DNA of 38,629 nt from Methylobacter sp. (GTDB lineage: Bacteria > Pseudomonadota > Gammaproteobacteria > Methylococcales > Methylomonadaceae). A program made the position numbers and the translations under genes. Positions 7,818-14,055 of this stretch are shown here, piece by piece; position 1 is the stretch's first letter, and every line of letters begins with the position of its first letter. A model generated the notes under the pieces. That model made no database searches. It worked only from the letters and a program-made list of their open reading frames with translations, and was not told where the DNA came from. The stretch is from the NCBI GenBank assembly GCA_030653985.1, contig JAURYJ010000025.1:1-38629 (forward strand), given 5' to 3'.

Positions 7818-8343
7818 CCTTCAAATATTCATTTTTCAACTGAATGTAATGTTGAGACGAGTATTCCAGAAACTCTTTTTCGGTCTCTGTTAATGCCCGT
7901 ACCTGTTTGGCGGGCGAGCCGACATAAAGATAGCCGCTTTCCAGTTTTTTGCCCGGCGGAACCAACGCACCCGCACCCAGCATCACATAATCTTCAAGAA
8001 CGGCATCATCCATAATAATCGCCCCTATGCCGATCAGACAATAATCGCCCACAGTGCAGGCATGAACCACCGCTCTATGCCCGATAGTGACGCCCTTACC
8101 TAGGGTTAAAGGATGGCCTTTATCGGTGAATTTGCCAAAATGCGATACATGCAATACCGAACCGTCCTGAACATTGGTGCCATTGCCGATCGTGATAGTT
8201 TCAACATCGCCTCTGACCACCGTCGTCGGCCAGATAGAGACATCATCACCCAAGGTAACGTCGCCGATCACCACCGCGCTATCGTCTATGAACACCGACT
8301 TGCCGACTTTAGGCTGTTTATCGTTAAATTTTCTAATGGTCAC
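7813..8343 (-). CDS. Gamma-class carbonic anhydrase-like hexapeptide-repeat protein (YrdA/PaaY type)
   Basis: This is a left-handed beta-helix protein of about 176 residues. Repeated hexapeptides run through SVFIDDSAVVIGDVTLGDDVSIWP and onward. Histidines in LHVSHFGKF and IGHRAVVHAC occupy the usual zinc-ligand positions of the Cam/YrdA family. The C-terminus has PPGKKLESGYLYVGSPAKQVR. I start it at the GTG at 8343, which gives MTIRKFNDKQP, the common N-terminus, with GAGG 5 nt upstream. A GTG at 8361 would add six residues. Whether it hydrates carbon dioxide or is an acyltransferase relative is not decided by sequence alone. It is convergent with aroE. Confidence 0.9.
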   Translation of the reverse strand: MTIRKFNDKQPKVGKSVFIDDSAVVIGDVTLGDDVSIWPTTVVRGDVETITIGNGTNVQDGSVLHVSHFGKFTDKGHPLTLGKGVTIGHRAVVHACTVGDYCLIGIGAIIMDDAVLEDYVMLGAGALVPPGKKLESGYLYVGSPAKQVRALTETEKEFLEYSSQHYIQLKNEYLKV

Positions 8344-8405
8344 ACTAACCTCGACTGACACACGTTAGGAATGGAGTCCAAATAAGTTGAACACCCGGCA
8401 AATTG

Positions 8406-8430
8406 CGGGGCGACTAAAGTCGCCCTCACA
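8406..8430. repeat. Half copy of the 47-bp palindrome family
   Basis: GGGCGACTAAAGTCGCCC followed by TCACA matches one arm of the palindrome found inside cmoB (3314-3360). It lies in the 175-bp gap between the gamma-carbonic anhydrase gene and lptG. I see no other gene or site there. Confidence 0.65.
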
Positions 8431-8518
8431 TGGACTTGATGACTTGCAAAAACGGAAAGCTTAAGCATCCAAGGTATCGTTAATTTTCATCCCTTGACGC
8501 CGCGTGCACAGCGTCGAA

Positions 8519-9589
8519 TTAGCCTTGCACCCGTTTCAAAGCAAATAATGCCACCACCAAAACAGCCAAACTGGGAGCAAATGCCATTAACGGCGGATTC
8601 ATCTCATAAATCAAGCCGATATGCCCGACTATTTTATCGACGATATTAAATCCCATGCCGATGACAATGCCTATCATCATCCTTGCGCCTACGTTAACGC
8701 CGCGTTTAACGCCGATAACAAAGGGCGCTGACACCAGCAACATCACAAAAACAATCAGCGGATTCACCACCCGCCCCCAGAAAGCCAGTTCAAAACTATG
8801 CGATTTTTGATGATTGTCCTTTAAAAAACCAATGTACATAGCCAGATCATACATGGACAGATTATTTGGATTGACCACAACAATTTTTAATAAATCCGGG
8901 GCAACGGATGATTGCCATAGCTGCTCATTTTGACTACTTGCCGTCACTTGCTGTATTGAAATATCCGATTGCTTGATTTGCTCTAATTTCCATTGCTTCT
9001 TGCCTTGAAAAGAGGCTTTCTCTGCATGCGTTGACTGCCTCAAATGGCGCTGGCCGTCCAGCTCATAAATACTGATGTCGGCTAGGCTTCCGTCATCTTG
9101 TATTTTGCGTACATTAATGAATTTTTTGCCCTCGCGCAGCCACAGTCCATATTCACCTCCCATAACAACCTGCTCATTCTGGGCGGTAACTTTCAATACC
9201 CGTGCCGCCCGTTCGGTGACCGGCGCCACAAATTCACCGACCAATATCGCAATAAAGACTAAAATGGCACCGGCCAGCATCACCGCTCTAATAATGCCCA
9301 TAACAGATAAGCCGGCGGCTTGCATCGCAATCAGCTCACGATTATTGCCCATCGCACCCAAGATAAACAGACTTCCTAATAATGCTGATGCAGGCATCAA
9401 TTCATAAAAAACGGTCGGTGAGGTCAGCGCAAGATAATAAAAAATCTCGGTTAAACCGTAGCTGCCTTTGCCCAGGTCCTTTAGCTGATCGCTAAAAGTA
9501 AATAAATTAAACAAGGTCAATAATAATAAAATGGCAATAAAAGAGCCCTTTACTATTTCCCTGACGATATAGCCTGTCAATACATTCAC
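8519..9589 (-). CDS. lptG: LPS export ABC transporter permease LptG
   Basis: LptG is one of the two permeases of the LptB2FG complex that extracts lipopolysaccharide from the inner membrane and passes it to LptC/LptA. The 356-residue protein has hydrophobic segments near residues 12-30, 60-80 and 100-120. A periplasmic beta-jellyroll region follows, then three C-terminal helices (about 270-350) with WGRVVNPLIVFVMLLVSAPFVIG. Translation starts at GTG 9589, overlapping the lptF TGA (GTGA, 9586-9589). That indicates tight coupling with lptF. Confidence 0.95.
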   Translation of the reverse strand: MNVLTGYIVREIVKGSFIAILLLLTLFNLFTFSDQLKDLGKGSYGLTEIFYYLALTSPTVFYELMPASALLGSLFILGAMGNNRELIAMQAAGLSVMGIIRAVMLAGAILVFIAILVGEFVAPVTERAARVLKVTAQNEQVVMGGEYGLWLREGKKFINVRKIQDDGSLADISIYELDGQRHLRQSTHAEKASFQGKKQWKLEQIKQSDISIQQVTASSQNEQLWQSSVAPDLLKIVVVNPNNLSMYDLAMYIGFLKDNHQKSHSFELAFWGRVVNPLIVFVMLLVSAPFVIGVKRGVNVGARMMIGIVIGMGFNIVDKIVGHIGLIYEMNPPLMAFAPSLAVLVVALFALKRVQG

Positions 9590-10734
9590 TTATTGATCTC
9601 CCTAAGCTTCATCAGCAACCACTTCCAGCCAAATAACCGTGCCAACAAAACCCCGCCTACCAACAATAATAAGGTATTAACGCCAACAATACCCAGCCAG
9701 GCGGGAATGGTTTGATTCATTACCCAGCTATGACTGACTCGAATAAGATTGCCATAGCTAAAATAAATGATAAAGCCAACCAGCATATTCCCGTATACAC
9801 CTCCGCGAGGCGACATTTGCGCTAAAGGCACGGCAATAAAACTCAGTAATATTATCCCCATAGGAATAGACAGTCGGCGCTGCAACTCGGCAATATCGGC
9901 TATTTGGCCGGAAGTCACTAAGGCCTCACTGGCAATCGACTCCTTGCCAAAATTAGCAACTGATTCTTTATTCTCTATTCTGACCGCATATTCAGTGAAC
10001 TGTTCAAGCACAAAATTTAACGCCCCCGGTTGTCCTTGTATGCGCTCACCATTTTCCAGAATAACATAGCGCCCGTCCGGCAAATCTTGCAACCGACCAG
10101 CTTCCGCATTGATAATCGCCAAGCGATTTCCCTGTCTGTGCTGGACGAAAACCTGATGCATTTTTTTATCGGCATCAATATTTTCCACATAAAAAACCAG
10201 ATCTCCCTGGCTGTATTCACTAAACTTTCCGGCGGCAATACCCCTAAGATCGGCGGATTCCTTATCCTGATGCATCAACTCCTCCATCATGGCCTCCGCC
10301 CAGGGAGAGACATAAAATGACAAGCCAGTTGACAGCACTGTGACCGGAAAAATCAGCAAGAATATAGCGCGATAGACCGTTCCGGCGCCGCCTCCTGCCG
10401 AGGCCACTGCCGACATTTCCTGATCCCGGTACATTCTGCCCAGAACCATTAACACCGCCATAAACAAGGCCGCTGGCAAAAAAGTCGCGCTGGCAATAAT
10501 CGTTTTCAAACCTAGAACGGTCATCAGGGTTTGATTGGATACTTGCCCCTCAATGGCCTTATCAAGAATTCTGATAAACTGCCGACTGACGATAATCACG
10601 ACAATCACCGACCAAACCGCCAGCAACGTCCTTAACAAATCCAAAGCAACCATTTTATCCAGAACGGTGACTATCTTGCGCCGCCCCGTTTTATCGCCTT
10701 TAGTCCAAGCTGCTTCCAAGCGTATTCTCCCCAT
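9586..10734 (-). CDS. lptF: LPS export ABC transporter permease LptF
   Basis: LptF partners LptG in LPS export. The 382-residue product has the family pattern. N-terminal helices include LLRTLLAVWSVIVVIIVSRQF, then LGLKTIIASATFLPAALFMA with GRMYRDQEMSAVASAGGG, the cytoplasmic coupling region that contacts LptB. A periplasmic domain and C-terminal helices follow. The start is uncertain. ATG 10734 gives an unusual 28-residue charged lead (GRIRLEAAWTKGDKTGRRK); ATG 10653 would begin at MVALDLLRTLL but trim residues that align with other LptF proteins. It is divergent from pepA, the arrangement seen in many gammaproteobacteria. Confidence 0.93.
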   Translation of the reverse strand: MGRIRLEAAWTKGDKTGRRKIVTVLDKMVALDLLRTLLAVWSVIVVIIVSRQFIRILDKAIEGQVSNQTLMTVLGLKTIIASATFLPAALFMAVLMVLGRMYRDQEMSAVASAGGGAGTVYRAIFLLIFPVTVLSTGLSFYVSPWAEAMMEELMHQDKESADLRGIAAGKFSEYSQGDLVFYVENIDADKKMHQVFVQHRQGNRLAIINAEAGRLQDLPDGRYVILENGERIQGQPGALNFVLEQFTEYAVRIENKESVANFGKESIASEALVTSGQIADIAELQRRLSIPMGIILLSFIAVPLAQMSPRGGVYGNMLVGFIIYFSYGNLIRVSHSWVMNQTIPAWLGIVGVNTLLLLVGGVLLARLFGWKWLLMKLREINK

Positions 10735-10737
10735 CAA

Positions 10738-11089
10738 AAACGTCTATGTTGTACAACGAAAGTCCGCGATACACGGTCAAAAGAGCACTGTCTCCTGCCT
10801 TGAACGGGTAAATTATCAGCCATTTTATAGAAACAACGCCGGTTTTGGCTACCAACTTAAATGAGGACAGCCTAAAAGTGAAGCCGTGGTACTTGTCCGC
10901 CCTTAAGCTGGCAGCCCCGGTCTTGATGTTTTCGATGATGAATCTAAACGATACAATTTACCGCCAACCGTACCGGCTCAATCAAAAATCGATATTTATG
11001 TTGTATAATTGCGTCTAAACGGCTCATCTTGCAACAATTTCTCCTGCCTGTTCAAGATAACGCTCTCTTACACATCAACGAGTTAAGTT
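10738..11089. promoter_or_regulatory. Divergent lptF/pepA intergenic region with a pepA -10-like box
   Basis: This 352-bp gap must hold promoters for both directions. TATAAT at 11004-11009 is a good -10 candidate for pepA, but no convincing -35 stands 16-18 bp before it. A perfect palindrome GTTGTACAAC lies just upstream of lptF (about 10748-10757). I see no gene of its own in this stretch. Confidence 0.45.
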
Positions 11090-12634
11090 ATGGATTATTC
11101 AATAGAAACCGCGCCATTAGAAGACCTGCAATGTGATTGTATTATTGTCGGCGTTTATCAAGACCAACAACTCAGCCCGTCAGCAACCGCGCTTAACAAC
11201 AGCACCCACGGACTCATTAACACCATCGTCAGCCGTGGCGACCTGAGCGGAAAAAACGGCGAAACCGTGTTAATCAACGCCGTTCCAGACAGCAACATTG
11301 AACGCATTTTGCTGGTCGGACTGGGCGAAAATAAGCCTTTATCCGGCAAAGACTACAAAAAAGCGCTGCTGGCCGCCGTCAACAGCCTGAAAAAACCGCA
11401 AATAAAATCGGTCGTCTGCTGCTTGGCGGAATGCGATGTTGCAGGCCGTGACCGGCAATGGAAATCCCGGCATATCATCGAAGTCTTTAACGATGCCGCC
11501 TATCAATTCACCCACACAAAATCCGATAAAGAAACAGAAAGCCAGCTTCAAAAAATCTCTATTGCCTACATGGATGTAGGCAAGGAGCGTGAGCTTGGAG
11601 CGGTAAGCTTCGCCGCCACCGAAGCCGAACGGGATTTGGCGCATTCCGGGATGCTGCAAGGCAAAGCTATTGCCGAAGGCATGGAATTGACCAAACACCT
11701 GAGCGATTTGCCGGGCAACATCTGCACCCCAACCTATCTTGCCGAACAAGCGATAGAGCTGAGTAAAAAATACGCCAGCCTGGAGGTTAACGTCCTGGAA
11801 GAATCCGATATGACCGCACTGGGCATGGGCGCTTTGCTATCGGTCTCGCGCGGCAGTCGTCAACCGGCAAAATTCATTACCCTAAGCTATCAATGTGGCG
11901 ATAAAGACGCCAAGCCTATCGTGCTGATCGGCAAAGGTCTCACTTTCGATGCGGGCGGCATTTCATTAAAACAGCCCGCAGGCATGGATGAAATGAAATA
12001 CGACATGTGCGGCGGCGCGTCTGTTCTGGGCACCTTACTTGCCGTGGCGCAGCTGCAACTGCCGCTGAATATTATCGGTCTGATTCCCTCGTCAGAAAAC
12101 ATGCCGGATGGCGACGCCAATAAACCGGGCGATATTTTGACCAGCATGTCCGGCAAAACCATTGAAGTGTTAAATACCGACGCCGAAGGCCGCTTACTGC
12201 TGTGCGACGCGTTAACCTATGCCGAACGCTTCAATCCCGAGGTAGTGATTGATCTGGCCACTCTGACCGGTGCCTGCCTGGTGGCTTTAGGCCGTGTAAC
12301 CAGCGGCCTGCTCGGCAACGATGACGCCTTGTGCAATGAGCTGCTTGCAGCCGGTGAAACCGCCAACGACAGCGTTTGGCGTTTACCGCTATGGGAAGAA
12401 TATCAGGAACAACTTAAATCCAATTTCGCCGACATAGCCAATGTCGGCGGCAAAGATGCCGGCACCATCACTGCCGCCTGTTTTCTGTCACGTTTTGCCG
12501 AAAAATTCCGCTGGGCGCATCTGGACATTGCCGGCACCGCCTGGCGCACCGGTCCAACCAAAGGCGCAACCGGCCGCCCGGTATCGTTATTAAGCCAGTA
12601 CCTGATTGACCGCGCCCAACAGCCCAAGGCATAA
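11090..12634 (+). CDS. pepA: Leucyl aminopeptidase (M17)
   Basis: PepA is a hexameric two-metal aminopeptidase that removes N-terminal residues from peptides. In E. coli it also acts as a DNA-binding protein in plasmid resolution and carAB regulation. The 514-residue product has the M17 catalytic C-terminal half. GKGLTFDAGGISLKQ lies near residue 280 with MDEMKYDMCGG, and NTDAEGRLLL near 362-371 carries metal ligands and the catalytic arginine. The divergent N-terminal domain is also present. Its divergence from lptF-lptG and position upstream of holC and valS is the classical gammaproteobacterial order. Confidence 0.97.
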   Translation: MDYSIETAPLEDLQCDCIIVGVYQDQQLSPSATALNNSTHGLINTIVSRGDLSGKNGETVLINAVPDSNIERILLVGLGENKPLSGKDYKKALLAAVNSLKKPQIKSVVCCLAECDVAGRDRQWKSRHIIEVFNDAAYQFTHTKSDKETESQLQKISIAYMDVGKERELGAVSFAATEAERDLAHSGMLQGKAIAEGMELTKHLSDLPGNICTPTYLAEQAIELSKKYASLEVNVLEESDMTALGMGALLSVSRGSRQPAKFITLSYQCGDKDAKPIVLIGKGLTFDAGGISLKQPAGMDEMKYDMCGGASVLGTLLAVAQLQLPLNIIGLIPSSENMPDGDANKPGDILTSMSGKTIEVLNTDAEGRLLLCDALTYAERFNPEVVIDLATLTGACLVALGRVTSGLLGNDDALCNELLAAGETANDSVWRLPLWEEYQEQLKSNFADIANVGGKDAGTITAACFLSRFAEKFRWAHLDIAGTAWRTGPTKGATGRPVSLLSQYLIDRAQQPKA

Positions 12635-12760
12635 GGTGATCCGCAGAAAAAACCCTATCCACGAAAGACACGAAAAAAGCCGTCACAGCAACCGTGTTAT
12701 CAGAATTTTTGTATTTTTCGTGGACGATTTTTTTAGTCGATTCATTAGTGGAAATCACCT
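12634..12760. repeat. MITE-like element between pepA and holC
   Basis: The whole pepA-holC gap is bounded by inverted AGGTGAT and ATCACCT ends. Inside, CCACGAAA (12659-12666) pairs with TTTCGTGG (12716-12723) across an A/T-rich core. The left end touches the pepA stop and the right end touches the holC GTG. It has no coding capacity. The size and inverted ends suggest a small non-autonomous element or a fold-back terminator. Confidence 0.5.
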
Positions 12761-12762
12761 AA

Positions 12763-13296
12763 GTGGCTGAAGTCAGCTTTTACATACTGCCGACTGAATC
12801 GCTGAAAGATCGGTATCTGTTTGCCTGCAAACTGATCGAAAAAGCCTATCGCAGCGGCAGTTTTTGCTATGTGCTCACCGATTCGGCCGAACAAAGCCAA
12901 ATCATAGACGACCTGCTCTGGACTTTCAGGGCGGGCAGTTTTATCCCGCACCGGATATATAGCGGCGAGCCACCCGATATCGCCAGGGAGGGCGTGTATG
13001 CCGCAAGCCTGTCGGGAACAGGCGCGGCGATCGCCAGGGATGGTGTGTCTGCCGCAGACTCGCCGGGAGCGAGTGCGGCCACAGAAAAAGTCATCTTGAT
13101 CGGCTCGCTGGACGCGCCGGAACATTGGCAAAAAGTCTTATTCAACCTGTCTTCGCATTATCCTGACATAGGCGCGCAAACCGAGCGCATTCTTGAAATA
13201 CTGGATAACAGCGAAACGACCAAAGAAGCCGGCAGAAATCGTTATCGCCGCTATCAGCAGTCAGGCATCAAGATTACGACGCATAAAGATTGGTAG
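12763..13296 (+). CDS. holC: DNA polymerase III chi subunit with an in-frame repeat insertion
   Basis: HolC (chi) links the clamp loader to SSB. The N-terminus (AEVSFYILPTESLKDRYLFACKLIEKAYRSG) and core LLWTFRAGSFIPHRIYSGE are typical. So are the later VILIGSL and the C-terminal RNRYRRYQQSGI. The product is 177 residues against about 145-150 normally. The excess is residues 74-107, two tandem 17-residue units (AREGVYAASLSGTGAAI and AREGV-like ARDGVSAADSPGASAAT). They are encoded by two 51-nt palindromic repeats and replace the loop before the VILIGSL strand. The start is GTG with a weak ribosome-binding site. It lies between pepA and valS as in E. coli. Confidence 0.92.
   Translation: MAEVSFYILPTESLKDRYLFACKLIEKAYRSGSFCYVLTDSAEQSQIIDDLLWTFRAGSFIPHRIYSGEPPDIAREGVYAASLSGTGAAIARDGVSAADSPGASAATEKVILIGSLDAPEHWQKVLFNLSSHYPDIGAQTERILEILDNSETTKEAGRNRYRRYQQSGIKITTHKDW
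12982..13083 (+). repeat. Two tandem 51-nt palindromic units inside holC
   Basis: Units are 12982-13032 and 13033-13083. Each begins GCCAGGGA-GG-GTGT and forms a hairpin on the constant loop CGGGA. The inner arms are GCCTGT/ACAGGC in unit 1 and ACTCGC/GCGAGT in unit 2, with GCCGC/GCGGC outside. A third unit lies in valS at 14131-14181. All three start on a codon boundary and are read in the same frame. Confidence 0.9.
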
Positions 13297-13360
13297 CTTC
13301 AAATGTTGGTTTATATTATCGTTAACTTAGCCTGATTTTTAGGTTTATCCGGAGACAAGC

Positions 13361-13570
13361 ATGAATTTATCGGAAAAAATATTAACAACCGTAGCCTCAT
13401 TACCCGAATCAAAACAGGTGGAAGTGCTTGATTTTATAGAATACCTAAAACTAAAAACGGAAAAAGAAGAAAGTGGGGAATGGAACAATTTTTCTATCGC
13501 TACGGCAATGAGGGGCATGGAAAATGAAGAATCCAATTATTCATTTACTGATTTGAAAGAAACATACTGA
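13361..13570 (+). CDS. DUF2281-family antitoxin
   Basis: This 69-residue acidic protein begins MNLSEKILTTVASLPESKQ and continues VEVLDFIEYLKLK. That is the DUF2281 pattern, in which a short N-terminal helix region is followed by a toxin-binding tail. GGAGAC lies about 8 nt upstream of the ATG. Its TGA overlaps the next ATG by one base (TGATG), typical of an antitoxin-toxin operon. It lies between holC and valS, an insertion into an otherwise conserved gene order. Confidence 0.75.
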   Translation: MNLSEKILTTVASLPESKQVEVLDFIEYLKLKTEKEESGEWNNFSIATAMRGMENEESNYSFTDLKETY

Positions 13571-13917
13571 TGATTTCAGAAGGCCAGATTGTTCTTTTTC
13601 GTTTTCCTCAAACGGATCAAAAAGACGGAAAACTTCGTCCCGCACTGGTACTTCGAAAACTGCCTGGGAAATTTGATGATTGGCTTATCTGCATGATTTC
13701 CAGCCAGCTTCATCAAGTAATTCCCGGTCTGGATGAAATTATTAATCTGGAAGAAACGAATTTTCAGCAAACAGGTTTAAAGCAGTCGAGTTTAATTCGC
13801 GCCAGCAGACTGGCTGTTGTTGATGAAGACATTCTAATCGGCAAGCTGGGTAATATCGATACTCTCAGACTTAATAAAATAAGGGGCAACATCGCTAAAT
13901 GGCTACAAAATCCATAA
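13570..13917 (+). CDS. PemK/MazF-family toxin
   Basis: The 115-residue protein opens ISEGQIVLFRFPQTDQKDGK followed by LRPALVLRKLPG. This is the PemK/MazF beta-barrel start, in which the G-I-V and K-RPALV segments surround the RNA-cleaving site. The end includes RASRLAVVDEDILIGKLGNI and a terminal helix, also as in the family. Such toxins are sequence-specific mRNA endonucleases neutralised by the upstream antitoxin. Sequence does not tell whether it is active. Confidence 0.8.
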   Translation: MISEGQIVLFRFPQTDQKDGKLRPALVLRKLPGKFDDWLICMISSQLHQVIPGLDEIINLEETNFQQTGLKQSSLIRASRLAVVDEDILIGKLGNIDTLRLNKIRGNIAKWLQNP

Positions 13918-13948
13918 TCAAATTCACCAGCCCGATTTCCGACCTTAC

Positions 13949-14016
13949 AAATCTGTCTGGAACAGATTTGCATTAACCCGAAGGGCGACAGGCAGGATAG
14001 CCTGACGTGAATCCTG
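13949..14016. repeat. Paired hairpin repeats before valS
   Basis: CAAATCTGT-ctgga-ACAGATTTG (13949-13971) is a perfect 9-bp hairpin. A second hairpin, GCAGGAT (13992-13998) with ATCCTGC (about 14010-14016), follows. They occupy the gap between the toxin gene and valS and have the form of a dispersed intergenic repeat. Confidence 0.55.
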
Positions 14017-14055
14017 CTAAAATACCTGATTTTTCACAAAAACAATAACGCATCC

